Below, one piece after another: positions 1 to 9,498 of a stretch of DNA of 42,687 nucleotides. The notes under the pieces were generated by a model that worked only from the letters and a program-made list of their open reading frames with translations, was not told where the DNA came from and did no database searches. The number at the start of each line of letters is the position of its first letter. Positions within the stretch are counted from its first letter, which is position 1. Source of the DNA: Promethearchaeota archaeon. GTDB lineage: Archaea > Asgardarchaeota > Lokiarchaeia > Sigyniarchaeales > SOKP01. A program made the position numbers and the translations under genes. The stretch lies in the NCBI GenBank assembly GCA_019058365.1, contig JAHPZE010000033.1, positions 1-42,687 on the forward strand, given 5' to 3'.

Positions 1-104
1 GTATGCCGATCATGAGAAAATAGATAAAAAAAATAAAATACTTAAATACTGAATAGAAAAATAAAAATTTGATTGTTAGGAAGTTTGTATTTATTCTTAA
101 AATA

Positions 105-947
105 TTATTGTTCTTTATCATATAATCCTGTTTTAGTTAAAAAATATTGTTTTGAATGGTGAGGTCTTCTAATTACTGTATTGTTATATTTCTCAATTTC
201 TCTTGCTTCATCACACATTAAAGCAGCAGTTCTCATCATTTCATGAGCAGCAGCTAAAAGTGGTATATACTCAGACCTCTCTTTTAATTGAAAACAAGCT
301 TTTCCAGTAACCTTAGAAACTGAAGTGGCTAATTCAAAAGCCGCGATTGCTTTAGCTTTTGCATATGGATTCGAGAAATTTGCCGCTTCTGAAGCTGTAT
401 TTGCGTCAATAATAATTTGAGGTAAAGTAGGTGGCCTTGATTCAAGCATATCTATAATTACTTTATTTAACTCTTCAGCAATTACTTGGAGTGCTCCTGT
501 GATCGCTAGAACTTTTAGTAAATCTGAATTGTATATACTCATTTCAATTTGATCAAGAAAAGGTCTACGTGCTCCGATCATACTATCACAATCTACTAAT
601 ATGTAACCCATTTTCTTTTCTTTTATTTCTTCTACTGCTTTTTTAGCAGGAGCATCAGAAATCACTATACATGGAATCCCACCAGCCATTTCTCTAGCAG
701 CTTTTGGCCCAGGTAAGGCAGCATTTGGACTTGACATAATTAATAATTCTGGTTCAAATTCAAGTAATTTTTTCATGGTATCTATACAATGGTTTGCTGG
801 ATGCATTTTTGCACCAGAAGTTACTTCTCTTACGTTAATTCTCGTAGCTTCTGCTCTCTCGTCCATTAAAAAAGCTAGCAACAAAGATGAGCCAATGGTT
901 CCATTTTTAAGAATACCTATCTTAAGTATTTTACCTTCTTCGCTCAT
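105..947 (-). CDS. mtd: F420-dependent methylenetetrahydromethanopterin dehydrogenase
   Basis: Interconverts methenyl- and methylene-tetrahydromethanopterin using coenzyme F420 as hydride carrier, in the cytosolic H4MPT C1 pathway. Recognised along its whole length (280 residues, close to the usual 275-285) from family landmarks: an N-terminal KIGILKNGTIG segment, PNAALPGPKAAREM, GYILVDCDSMIGARREFL-like text (here RRPFLD), EMSIYNSDLLKVLA and a C-terminal AAHEMMRTAALMCDEARE helix. A GTG lies three codons further upstream at 956, but the ATG at 947 is preferred because AAGGTG sits six bases before it. It is divergent from ftr, sharing a 170-base intergenic region, which suggests coordinated expression of C1 genes. 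Family assignment is very secure. The direction in vivo (oxidative or reductive) cannot be read from sequence. Confidence 0.95.
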   Translation of the reverse strand: MSEEGKILKIGILKNGTIGSSLLLAFLMDERAEATRINVREVTSGAKMHPANHCIDTMKKLLEFEPELLIMSSPNAALPGPKAAREMAGGIPCIVISDAPAKKAVEEIKEKKMGYILVDCDSMIGARRPFLDQIEMSIYNSDLLKVLAITGALQVIAEELNKVIIDMLESRPPTLPQIIIDANTASEAANFSNPYAKAKAIAAFELATSVSKVTGKACFQLKERSEYIPLLAAAHEMMRTAALMCDEAREIEKYNNTVIRRPHHSKQYFLTKTGLYDKEQ

Positions 948-989
948 TTGAAACACCTTATTTTATAATTTCAAATTGTTATATTAAAG

Positions 990-1001
990 GTATATAACCT
1001 T
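990..1001 (-). promoter_or_regulatory. Candidate archaeal BRE/TATA box for mtd
   Basis: Read on the minus strand this is AAGG followed by TTATATAC, a purine-rich BRE plus TATA-like element. It lies about 43 bases upstream of the chosen mtd ATG, which leaves room for a short leader of about 20 bases. The element is nearly palindromic (AAGGTATATAACCTT on the plus strand), so it could also be a regulator site. Assignment is by motif and spacing only. Confidence 0.45.
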
Positions 1002-1035
1002 ACAATTTTTCAATGTTTTTATTTTTTTTTTAAAA

Positions 1036-1047
1036 TTTTATATAAAA
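1036..1047 (+). promoter_or_regulatory. Candidate TATA box for ftr
   Basis: TTTTATATAAAA stands 74 bases before the ftr ATG, behind an A-rich stretch. Transcription starting about 25 bases downstream would give a leader of roughly 50 bases, in which a clear AAGGAG ribosome site (around 1103-1108) precedes the start. Motif-based only; the whole region is AT-rich, so chance matches are possible. Confidence 0.4.
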
Positions 1048-1120
1048 TAGAATGCTATAAGATAATACAAATTAGAAAAAATTTAATGATTAATTTCGAC
1101 TTTAAGGAGAAGTAAATATA

Positions 1121-2035
1121 ATGGAGATCAATGGTGTAGAAATTGAAAAAAATGCCTACTGTGAAGCATTTGGGGCTGTTTTTAGTAGAATTTTAATAAC
1201 TGCTAAAAATGAAAAATGGGCTAAAATCGCTGCTCAGATTACCACTGGATATGGAACCTCAACTATTCATTGCGATGCAGAAGCTGGAATAGATTTATAT
1301 ATCTCACCAGAAAAGACTCCTGACAACCGTCCAGGAGTAATTCTAATGTTCTTTAAAAATAAAAAAGAAGAAATGAGTAAAGTAGTTATGAATCGAGTAG
1401 GACAATGTGTTTTTACCTGCCCTACAACTGCATGTTTTGATGCATTAGATATTTCCTTAGATCCAGAGAAAGTATTTGAAATAAAATTAGGGGCAAATCT
1501 AAAATTTTTTGGTGATGGATTTCAAGAAAAAGTTGAAGGAAGATATCCTTTTGAAGCGTGGTCAATTCCAGTTATGGAAGGAGAATTTATAGTTCAAAGT
1601 ATTGCAAAAGTTGGGAAAGGCATTGCTGGTGGCAACTTTTTAATAATTGGAAAAGATCAAGACTCTACGTTAGAAGCAGCTCAAAAGGCAATAGAAGCTG
1701 TAAAAGATGTTCCTAATGTAATAGCCCCATTTCCCGGTGGTATAGTACGTTCTGGTTCGAAGGTTGGCTCAAAGTATAGCTTTCTTAATGCTTCTACCAA
1801 TGAACCACTTTGCCCAACTTTAAGAGAAAAAATAGACAATTCACAATTAAGAGAAGGAGATAATTGCGTCTATGAAATCATTTTTGATGGCGCTACTGAA
1901 GAAGCTATTAAAACCGCAATGAAATTGGGAATTGAAGCAGCAGTTAAAGTTCCAGGGATAAATCGTATATCTGCAGGGAATTATGGAGGAAATCTTGGTA
2001 AGTTTCAGTACAATCTATATGAGCTCTTAGGATAA
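1121..2035 (+). CDS. ftr: Formylmethanofuran:tetrahydromethanopterin formyltransferase
   Basis: Transfers the formyl group between formylmethanofuran and H4MPT, the second step of the archaeal C1 branch from CO2. At 304 residues it is about the usual length (around 297). Family text is clear: the start MEINGVEIE, then AEAF-like CEAFGAVFSRILITA, TTGYGTSTIHCDAEAGID, a central GIAGGNFLI, and a C-terminal domain with FPGGIVRSGSKVGSKY and ISAGNYGGNLGKFQYNLYEL. AAGGAG about 12 bases before the ATG supports the start. It is divergent from mtd. The other parts of the pathway (formylmethanofuran dehydrogenase, Mch, Mer, CODH/ACS) are not in the window. Cytosolic, usually a homo-oligomer in characterised members. 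Confidence 0.95.
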   Translation: MEINGVEIEKNAYCEAFGAVFSRILITAKNEKWAKIAAQITTGYGTSTIHCDAEAGIDLYISPEKTPDNRPGVILMFFKNKKEEMSKVVMNRVGQCVFTCPTTACFDALDISLDPEKVFEIKLGANLKFFGDGFQEKVEGRYPFEAWSIPVMEGEFIVQSIAKVGKGIAGGNFLIIGKDQDSTLEAAQKAIEAVKDVPNVIAPFPGGIVRSGSKVGSKYSFLNASTNEPLCPTLREKIDNSQLREGDNCVYEIIFDGATEEAIKTAMKLGIEAAVKVPGINRISAGNYGGNLGKFQYNLYELLG

Positions 2036-2083
2036 GGCAATAGATATAATTTTGAAGATATAACAAAATAAAAGTTATTTTAA

Positions 2084-3793
2084 TTATAATTTTCTTTTTA
2101 TTTTTCGTTTAGGAATACCCTCTTTTTCCTCATCTTTAACAGGTTCAATTTCTTCAATTTCTTTTTCTTCAAGTTCCTCTTTAATTGATTTTGATTTTTC
2201 TTTTTTCCTGCGGAATGTCTTTTTAGTAGGTGTTTCTTTCTTTTTATTAATAATATTTTGAGATTCTCCAAATTTAGTTTTGAAATAACCATAAATAATA
2301 CCAATACCTGAAAGAATCCCAATACCTAATCCTGCAAAAAACAAAATCCATAGTAAAAAATTACTTAAAACATCTGGAATAATTCTGATTCCTTGAGGAG
2401 CTTTATCGTAGTCATCAATAAGACTTGTAACTGCACCATCTGAATCAATAACATAAAGATATACATCCCAAACTCCTGTTATTAAATCATAAGTCCTAAA
2501 GGTAATTTCAGTGTTTTCTCCAATATATTCTCGAGTTATATTAAACCATTCATTATTTTGATTTAAAAGTGCAACCTTAACATATGATACTCCTTCTTTG
2601 TCAGATACATTAAATTTAAAAACTATATTTCTACCATAAGGTATAGAAATAGCTTGATCCATACTTAATCCATTTATAGTATAACTATGAATTTCAGGGG
2701 CATTGTTCTTCACTGTTAGAAAAGTTTCTTTTGAAAAAGATCCTCCATGTTCATCACTCACCCTCACTTCAATCTTATATTTCCCAATAGGATTATATGC
2801 TGGAATATAAAATGTATCGGAAAATGAATTTTCACTATCAAATTCTATTAAATTTTGAAGCACAAGAGCACCTTCAGCATCATAAATATACATTGTTGGT
2901 ACTAAATTTTTGGATAGCGTTTCTATATCAGTGCAATTAAATGAGATAGTACAGTCCTCTGTTCTAAATATTTCATCAGGAGAAAATTCAATATTTGAGC
3001 TAATTATTGGATCATTATTTCTTACGTAAAAAGGAAAATATGCTGTTCCTTTTTTTCCAACGTTTTTATCAGTCATATTTAATTGTATATAATAGAATTG
3101 ATTTTTCTCAATGAAAGTCTCATTTTTTATCGGAAATGTGAATTGAACAATATTTTTTCCAAGGTTTAGTAGATCATTTTGGATCAGTACGTCTAAACTA
3201 TCAACAACAGTAACATTCCATGTAAAATCATAAGTTGAAAAATTGCTTACTATCATTTCAGCATTTAAAAAATCTTCAATATAATATTCAGAACTATTTA
3301 GATTTACTAAATAATTTGTCACAATTGTGAAATTCGTGTAAGTAGTATGTGAATTTAATAATGTATTTGTCTCATTGTAAATTAAAAAACTTACATTCTG
3401 AAATCCTAATGGTGCATTATATTCAGGCTTATATTCATAGAAGTATTTGTCATTACCAACAAAAGCCATGTCATAATATCTTGTTGAACCATTGCTAAAG
3501 GTAATTTGCATTTTTGAGTGATCCACGTCATCAATTTGTTCTAAATCAAAGGTATCAATAGTGAAATTGATAGACTCAAACAGACGATGAATAATTGTAG
3601 CATTTTGTTCTATTGTCCATAAAGGAAAAGCATAATCAGCAGTTTCAGGACTAAAAAGTTCTTCATTTTGGTAATAATCGGAATTTACATCAAGAAATTG
3701 CAAATTATTTATTGATAAATTAACCAGACTAGAAAAAGAGCTGAAAAAAATAAAAAGAATTAGTACTGTTATCTTATATTGTTTAGTTACCAA
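2084..3793 (-). CDS. Membrane-anchored surface protein with Ig-like domains
   Basis: A 569-residue predicted exported protein of unknown function. Residues about 7-25 form a hydrophobic signal segment. Residues about 30-250 are beta-rich and full of N-x-S/T sequons. Residues about 255-365 and 366-470 look like two Ig/cadherin-like modules (for example SDEHGGSFSKETFLTV and VSDKEGVSYVKVAL). A single transmembrane helix at about 480-505 is followed by a 65-residue cytoplasmic tail of alternating Lys/Arg- and Glu-rich blocks. The start appears to be TTG, as no in-frame ATG exists between it and the upstream stop. It begins seven bases after the stop of the larger surface-protein gene, so the two are probably co-transcribed and may work together at the cell surface. 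Not assignable to a named family. Confidence 0.75.
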   Translation of the reverse strand: MVTKQYKITVLILFIFFSSFSSLVNLSINNLQFLDVNSDYYQNEELFSPETADYAFPLWTIEQNATIIHRLFESINFTIDTFDLEQIDDVDHSKMQITFSNGSTRYYDMAFVGNDKYFYEYKPEYNAPLGFQNVSFLIYNETNTLLNSHTTYTNFTIVTNYLVNLNSSEYYIEDFLNAEMIVSNFSTYDFTWNVTVVDSLDVLIQNDLLNLGKNIVQFTFPIKNETFIEKNQFYYIQLNMTDKNVGKKGTAYFPFYVRNNDPIISSNIEFSPDEIFRTEDCTISFNCTDIETLSKNLVPTMYIYDAEGALVLQNLIEFDSENSFSDTFYIPAYNPIGKYKIEVRVSDEHGGSFSKETFLTVKNNAPEIHSYTINGLSMDQAISIPYGRNIVFKFNVSDKEGVSYVKVALLNQNNEWFNITREYIGENTEITFRTYDLITGVWDVYLYVIDSDGAVTSLIDDYDKAPQGIRIIPDVLSNFLLWILFFAGLGIGILSGIGIIYGYFKTKFGESQNIINKKKETPTKKTFRRKKEKSKSIKEELEEKEIEEIEPVKDEEKEGIPKRKIKRKL

Positions 3794-3800
3794 AATATCA

Positions 3801-6596
3801 TCATCTTCTTAATTTCTTATGTTTTATATCTTTATTTTTAAAATACAAGATAATTCCAATAGGCACAATACCAGGCAATAAATAGAATAAAATTAGATTT
3901 AATGTTGATAATTCAAGAGATACTCCAAAATAGAATAATGCGATTTCTTGATCTTTACTATCTGTTAATTTTACTCTATAACTCCTTATCCCAAATTCAT
4001 AAGGATTTATAGTTGGTACAATTTTTGCTACAATAATATTTTCTCCAGTATTTAAATCTGCTATATTTGTCCCAATTTTTATATCATTTATATACAATGA
4101 GAACGCTTCTGAAATTTCTTGATTATTTGTGATTATAATTATTAAGTACGCAGTCTTACCTTGTGGGATGCTTTTAGGAAATGTGGTGCTTATAATTTCA
4201 AACTTTGGTATAATTTCTACTGTAAAGATTTCTGAATAGTATTCTGTAGTATTTATTGAAATTTTCATTTCTATTCTAATTGTATCATTCAATATTGATT
4301 CTAATGTTTTTAAATTGTAAACTACAGTTATTGTTTCTTTTTCGCTTAAACTTTCCTCTGTTATAATATCTTCAATACTATTTTCAGTAATTCCAGTAAA
4401 ACTTACATTTAAAGTTTGAGTTGCATTAGGGAGAAAATTTTTCAGATTCATAGATACAAGTAAATTTTCTCCCTTCACCACTTTATCTTGATAGAGTAGG
4501 TTACTGTATTCAAATGAATATCCAATCTCTATTATCTCTTTGATTTCTAAATAAAGTATAGAACCACTTTTTATTCTGAAAAATATTTCACTACTTCCGG
4601 GTTCTGCACCAAATTTAGCTGTAAGGTTAAAATCTATCTGGATTAATTCTTCAACAGTGGTAAAATTAATTTCTTGAGAAGGAAAATTAACAATATCTTG
4701 ACCCTCAATAGATGCTGTTAAGGTTAAATTATTATTACGTGTATAATTTAAAAATAGAGAAACATTTACGATTGGCCCCTGATATAAGATTCCTGGTAAG
4801 CCTTCAATTGATTCATTAATTAATCCAGAAACAACATTAAACCGCTTAAGAGTGTTTGTTAGTTTAAAGAATGTTGTATTCGCCCACACATAAATATAAT
4901 ATCCATCAATTATAGGTAAGGTTTCATTAATTTCATAAAGTAGAGAATAGGAAGTTTTAGGGTCAATAATTATATCATCAAATTGATAAAAAAAAGTTCC
5001 ATTAGGATATTTAAAAATATAATTAATACTATAATTGGAAATATCATATTGTGCAGTAAAACGTCCATAAGATTCATTTTCAGGGTTATAATATTGACCG
5101 ATTTTTCTAAATGAATAGGTTGAAGTTAAATTCATGATATCTTGATTGAAGATAAAAGATGGTGCTTCTCCTGATACATTATAATTTACATTTATAACTG
5201 TGCTATTATAAATTTCAAAAGCATTCAAATAAGCTTTACTTAATTTAAGATTTGAGTTAAATGATTTAGTACTATTAGTGAAGGAAAAATCATAAACATG
5301 GTTAATATTATCATATAGATTATATTGGATAGACTTGTATATTTCCAATGCTTTATTGTAGTATGTTATATTTCCCGTTACTTCAAAAAATTTCAAACAA
5401 GCACTCATCATTAGGGCATTATCATTAAGGTTTAGACTATTATCAAATGTAGTCCAATCAGGGTTAACAATTCTCTTGTAAAGATTTACAGTATCATTCC
5501 AGAAATGTGAATTTAAGGTATTATAAAGTTGGTTGGCTCTTTTCAGATAAGTAGAATCATTTTCCATACCCGATGCAGTCCAAAATTCTAACAATGTAAA
5601 GAGTCCTAAAGCATTTGTACTTAAATAATAAAAATTATCAGTCCCCCCTATAGGCACCCAATTTTCATTTCCTCTATGATAAAATGCCTTATCTGCTGAA
5701 TCCCACATATGTTCATTAATATCATTCATGGTAAGGTTTGCTAGTTCGTAAGCTCTATCTTTTATAGAATTATCTAAACCGAGATCTTGATAAGTTTGGT
5801 GAATTAAGAGATTTGCTAATATGCTATAAAAATTACTTTCAACATGCTTTGTATTCGAAGAATTGTAATCATAAAATCCATTATATAAATATCTATCATC
5901 CCAAAATTCAGACGAGTTTATTAAATAGAACATTTCGTTAATAGACTGTCTTGGAGTTGTTCCACTAACAGTGAAGCTATTAATATCAGAACCTATATTT
6001 TCAATTAATAGGAAAATTGGCAATAAATTATCAATTAAAAATCTATTGTTATTCTTGATTTCCCCAGTTGTGTTATCAATCGATTTAACAAAACCATATT
6101 TGAATTCATTAACATCACCATTATACCAGAGTGTCGTATCCTTCAAATTTAAATATATTTCATATGTTTGAATATCATCAATTTCCATTTTCATTAATGA
6201 GTTGTAATAGAGTAAATTATCTTCCGAGAAAATTGTACCATCTAAAATATCGCCATCCTGGTCTCCATATCTATAATAAAGATCAATATCAAAATCTAAG
6301 TCAGATTGATATTTATTTGTAAAAAAATTACGTAGTAGAGTAAAATTCTCTGTAAATGGATCTTGAAGCATTGAAGTTGCAGATGTAGTTTTCAAATTAT
6401 TAATTATGGTATCAGAGTTATCATTATTATTATTAGAGAAATTATCATCGGAATATTTAATTCCAAAATGATTTCCGTTAATATATATAAAATTTAATAT
6501 AATCAAAAATGAAAAGAATAAGCATATTATTATTTTTAGTCCTTGCTTTTTCAACTTTCCCCTTTTTCTAATATTTAACAAGTTTAAAAATCTCAT
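3801..6596 (-). CDS. Large membrane-anchored surface protein with helical-barrel-like region
   Basis: A 931-residue predicted extracellular protein. A basic N-terminus and hydrophobic helix (about 17-38) act as signal or anchor, followed by an Asn-rich linker (about 50-62). Residues about 90-480 show repeated amphipathic helix pairs with aromatic and Asn/Asp-rich turns (for example YLKRANQLYNTLNSHFWND and YYNKALEIYKSIQYNLYD), resembling the alpha/alpha six-hairpin barrels of glycoside hydrolases and epimerases. No catalytic residues can be fixed. Residues about 490-900 are beta-rich and look like CARDB/Ig-type repeats, and a C-terminal transmembrane helix (about 902-922) precedes the basic tail KNKDIKHKKLRR. 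Sequons are abundant, as expected for an archaeal glycoprotein. It is the first gene of a two-gene unit with the Ig-like protein. A sugar-active function is only a suggestion. Confidence 0.75.
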   Translation of the reverse strand: MRFLNLLNIRKRGKLKKQGLKIIICLFFSFLIILNFIYINGNHFGIKYSDDNFSNNNNDNSDTIINNLKTTSATSMLQDPFTENFTLLRNFFTNKYQSDLDFDIDLYYRYGDQDGDILDGTIFSEDNLLYYNSLMKMEIDDIQTYEIYLNLKDTTLWYNGDVNEFKYGFVKSIDNTTGEIKNNNRFLIDNLLPIFLLIENIGSDINSFTVSGTTPRQSINEMFYLINSSEFWDDRYLYNGFYDYNSSNTKHVESNFYSILANLLIHQTYQDLGLDNSIKDRAYELANLTMNDINEHMWDSADKAFYHRGNENWVPIGGTDNFYYLSTNALGLFTLLEFWTASGMENDSTYLKRANQLYNTLNSHFWNDTVNLYKRIVNPDWTTFDNSLNLNDNALMMSACLKFFEVTGNITYYNKALEIYKSIQYNLYDNINHVYDFSFTNSTKSFNSNLKLSKAYLNAFEIYNSTVINVNYNVSGEAPSFIFNQDIMNLTSTYSFRKIGQYYNPENESYGRFTAQYDISNYSINYIFKYPNGTFFYQFDDIIIDPKTSYSLLYEINETLPIIDGYYIYVWANTTFFKLTNTLKRFNVVSGLINESIEGLPGILYQGPIVNVSLFLNYTRNNNLTLTASIEGQDIVNFPSQEINFTTVEELIQIDFNLTAKFGAEPGSSEIFFRIKSGSILYLEIKEIIEIGYSFEYSNLLYQDKVVKGENLLVSMNLKNFLPNATQTLNVSFTGITENSIEDIITEESLSEKETITVVYNLKTLESILNDTIRIEMKISINTTEYYSEIFTVEIIPKFEIISTTFPKSIPQGKTAYLIIIITNNQEISEAFSLYINDIKIGTNIADLNTGENIIVAKIVPTINPYEFGIRSYRVKLTDSKDQEIALFYFGVSLELSTLNLILFYLLPGIVPIGIILYFKNKDIKHKKLRR

Positions 6597-6822
6597 ATTG
6601 ACTTAAATATAGCAAATGAATAAGTATTTACCAATGTTTACTTTTTAAATTATATTTGTAAAAAATCCTTCTCTTTAAAATTTTTTTGGAAGGAATCATA
6701 TAAATCATAATATTTAGCAAAAGTGTAAGATTTAATTCTTTTTTGTTGATTTTTTGATTCTACAAATTAACTTTGAAACACGAGTCTTAGCTTCTTTAAA
6801 AAAAGATTCTTAGAAGTATAGA

Positions 6823-8322
6823 TTATTTAGAAGTATTGAGTTTTTTTCTTATTAGCTGAATCAAATCAATAACTTTAACTCTATCTTGTTTCATTGAATC
6901 TCTATATCTAATTGTAACGGTATTGTCTTCTAAAGACTCATAATCAATTGTAACGCAATACATTGTACCTATTTCATCTTGCCTTCTATATCTTTTTCCT
7001 ATAGAGCCCGTAGCATCAAAAAAAGAACTAATTCGATTTTCTAATAAATCTCTGTGAATCTTAAGTGCTAAATTTCTAATACTTTCTTTGTTTTTAACGA
7101 GTGGAAAGACAGCAACTGTATTGGGAGCTAAGTCTGGAATGAGTTTTAAATTTATTCTATCTTCTTCTACATTAAAAGTAGTTTCAAGGAGAGTGTAAAT
7201 AATTCTGTCAATTCCAAAAGCAATTTCAAGAATTTGAGGAATTTCTTTAATTTCTGAATCAGGACTCATACTTACTTCAAAATTCTGGTTTGAAAATTGA
7301 CTATGCCTTTTTAAATCATAATTAGTTCTATCATGTACTCCACAAATCTCAACCCATCCAAACTGTCTTGTTTTTATCTCTAAATCCCAAGCATCATCAG
7401 CATAGTGAGCACGTTCATTTATTGAATGTTGTCTAAATCTAATTACTTCTTCTGGAAACCCTAGAATTTTAGTTAAATAATAACTTATATACATACAATA
7501 AGCATACGCAGGTTTTTTTAAAATCTTGGTTTTGATTGCCTTCTCAAGTGAAATTATATCAGGTCTATCAATAATTTTTTCTTGGAGTGGCCAATCTAAT
7601 AATGGTAATGTCGATTTTTTGATTTCCTCATAATCATCAAATACCATTTCTTGTTGCTTACCGATGAATATTTGTAATTCAAATTGATCAAATGCTCTCA
7701 TTCGAAGAACTCCTTGTCGTGGAGAAATTTCATTTCGATATGCTTTACCAATTTGGTAAATTTTAATTGGATATTGCCTTCTGGCATCTTGATCTAAACG
7801 ATTAAATAATAAATAAGTTGTTGTTGCTGTTTCTGGTCGTAAATATGCAGTAACATTGTTTCCAACAGAAGTTTTCAACATCAAATTATATTCTTCAATT
7901 TTTTCAAAATTACTTCCGCATTTTGGGCAATTTAATTCATGTTTTTTGATTAAATTTTCCATTTCTTCAAATGACAAGCCATCTATCATTAATCTGGGAA
8001 GGTTTTCTTGAAGAAATTTATCTGCCCTATACAACGTGTTGCATTTATTACATCTCATTACAGGATCAACAAATCTTTCTAAGTGTCCTGAAGCCTCCCA
8101 AACGATACTCGGCATGATTGTTGGGCACTCAACCTCTCCAAAACCAAAATAACGACATTCTCGTCTAAAAAGATCTAAGATATTGTTTTTAAGAGCCATC
8201 CCTGCCGGACCATAGGAATAGAAACCGGCAAGTCCACCATAGATTTCTGGAGAAGGCCCCCAAATGAACCCACGGCGTTTCATGAGTGAATTAAACGTCT
8301 CAATGTTATTCTCGATTTTCAT
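6823..8322 (-). CDS. glyS: Glycyl-tRNA synthetase (archaeal/eukaryal alpha2 type)
   Basis: Charges tRNA-Gly with glycine in an ATP-dependent cytosolic reaction. It is a 499-residue class II synthetase. The N-terminal RRGFIWGPSPEIYGG and FYSYGPAGMALKNN are typical of this family. A zinc-ribbon insertion uses Cys91/Cys94 and Cys132/Cys135. Motif 2 is around 195-220 (RNEISPRQGVLRMRAFDQFE), the glycine-site segment EICGVHDRTNYDLKRH is at 325-340, and motif 3 is GIDRIIYTLLE at 370-380. The anticodon-binding domain runs from about 400 to the end. Apparently complete and standing alone: the neighbours on both sides are surface or membrane proteins and give no operon context. It is a core translation gene and supports an archaeal chromosome rather than a plasmid. 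Confidence 0.96.
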   Translation of the reverse strand: MKIENNIETFNSLMKRRGFIWGPSPEIYGGLAGFYSYGPAGMALKNNILDLFRRECRYFGFGEVECPTIMPSIVWEASGHLERFVDPVMRCNKCNTLYRADKFLQENLPRLMIDGLSFEEMENLIKKHELNCPKCGSNFEKIEEYNLMLKTSVGNNVTAYLRPETATTTYLLFNRLDQDARRQYPIKIYQIGKAYRNEISPRQGVLRMRAFDQFELQIFIGKQQEMVFDDYEEIKKSTLPLLDWPLQEKIIDRPDIISLEKAIKTKILKKPAYAYCMYISYYLTKILGFPEEVIRFRQHSINERAHYADDAWDLEIKTRQFGWVEICGVHDRTNYDLKRHSQFSNQNFEVSMSPDSEIKEIPQILEIAFGIDRIIYTLLETTFNVEEDRINLKLIPDLAPNTVAVFPLVKNKESIRNLALKIHRDLLENRISSFFDATGSIGKRYRRQDEIGTMYCVTIDYESLEDNTVTIRYRDSMKQDRVKVIDLIQLIRKKLNTSK

Positions 8323-8441
8323 ATAGATTTTAAAAGTGTATTATACTATTTGTATTTTAAGATATTACAAGTAAATTAAAATAAATTTTTATAATAGGAA
8401 TATAATAATATTATCATAATTAAAAAAAAATGTGTTAGAAT

Positions 8442-9296
8442 ATGTTGTTTCAAGCGAATTTCCAATATTTCGGCTTCTGGGACGCTCTTGAGTTTGGGCT
8501 CTATTTTGTTATTGTTGGGTATTTCTTCCTCTTATTTTTCTACTTCCTATTCATACGATATAGAACTTCAAGGAAGTTGTATTGGCTGTTTTTTAGCTTG
8601 TTTTTTCTATGTTTTGGTATTGCACGCGTATTTTTCATTGTATATTATTTTTTCGGTCCAGAACTATTCGATGGAGGTAATAGTATAGAAGTTGTGGCTT
8701 TTTTAATGATAAATTTTCGCTTTGCTACATTCTTTACTTGGATGGGGGTAGCTTGTGCTGTTGGAGTTTTAGGAATTCTCTTGTTTCCACCTGAAATAAA
8801 AGAGGAAAAAAAAGGAAAAAAATCATTAGTCGAATGGTTTAAAAATAAAAAAAATCTCGAATTACTTATTCGGATAGGATTATTTGCTCTTCCAATTATT
8901 ATAGGGATTCTTGCATTAACATTATCAGATAGCTTATTTATGGATCCTGATTTTCGTGATGATTATGGTATTAGTGTTGAATTAACGTTGATAAGATTTG
9001 GTTCATGGGAATATCCTCTTGGTAGATTTCTGTTTAATTTTATTTTTATGCCCTTATTCCTTGTTTTAATCCCATTTGTCTTTCTTTATCTAGCTTGGAA
9101 AACATTTGGAGTATTAAGAAAATCATATGCTTTAAATGCTATTGGGTTTCTTCTTTATTTTATTGGAGGGAGAATAATGCAAGGAGTATTAGATGTAGCT
9201 ACATTACCCCATTTAAGAGCTGTAATGCCCCCATTACTAATATTACTAGCACTTCTTATTCTAGTAATTGCAAATAATTACGAACAACTTAAATAA
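8442..9296 (+). CDS. Seven-helix membrane protein, unknown function
   Basis: A 284-residue polytopic membrane protein not recognised as any named family. Hydrophobic segments are at about 15-40, 46-72, 91-114, 140-162, 199-222, 232-252 and 262-278, giving about seven transmembrane helices. A strongly basic loop (about 117-138, KEEKKGKKSLVEWFKNKK) lies between helices three and four and would face the cytosol. Aromatic residues are very frequent in the first helices. There is no lysine in the last helix, so it is not a rhodopsin. It is transcribed divergently from glycyl-tRNA synthetase and in the same direction as the coiled-coil gene 202 bases downstream, so it could be linked to it. Confidence 0.7.
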   Translation: MLFQANFQYFGFWDALEFGLYFVIVGYFFLLFFYFLFIRYRTSRKLYWLFFSLFFLCFGIARVFFIVYYFFGPELFDGGNSIEVVAFLMINFRFATFFTWMGVACAVGVLGILLFPPEIKEEKKGKKSLVEWFKNKKNLELLIRIGLFALPIIIGILALTLSDSLFMDPDFRDDYGISVELTLIRFGSWEYPLGRFLFNFIFMPLFLVLIPFVFLYLAWKTFGVLRKSYALNAIGFLLYFIGGRIMQGVLDVATLPHLRAVMPPLLILLALLILVIANNYEQLK

Positions 9297-9498
9297 AAAA
9301 GTTTTACTTTTAATTCTTATAATTATTTTAATCATTTTTTATTCAAAACCAATTCATAGGATAAATAGGAACAATTAAAGAACCAGTTTTTAATTACCAA
9401 TTGAAAAAAAGATTAAAAATTTAAAATTGAATCTCTTTAAATTTAATATATTTGAAATATATAATATAGAAATTAATTAAAAATTCAAGATATTATCC

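Noticed and set aside
2..52. Possible C-terminal tail of a plus-strand gene (ending KIDKKNKILKY then stop)
   Set aside because: Only 16 codons are visible, there is no recognisable motif, and AT-rich DNA gives such frames by chance; it cannot be distinguished from spacer without sequence to the left.
2098..2322. Lys/Leu-rich minus-strand frame inside the Ig-like surface protein gene
   Set aside because: It is the frame-shifted reading of the charged tail region; the main frame has the signal, Ig-like and membrane layout expected.
8442..9296. Seven-helix membrane protein as a rhodopsin
   Set aside because: The last helix has no lysine for retinal binding and no rhodopsin motif was seen.
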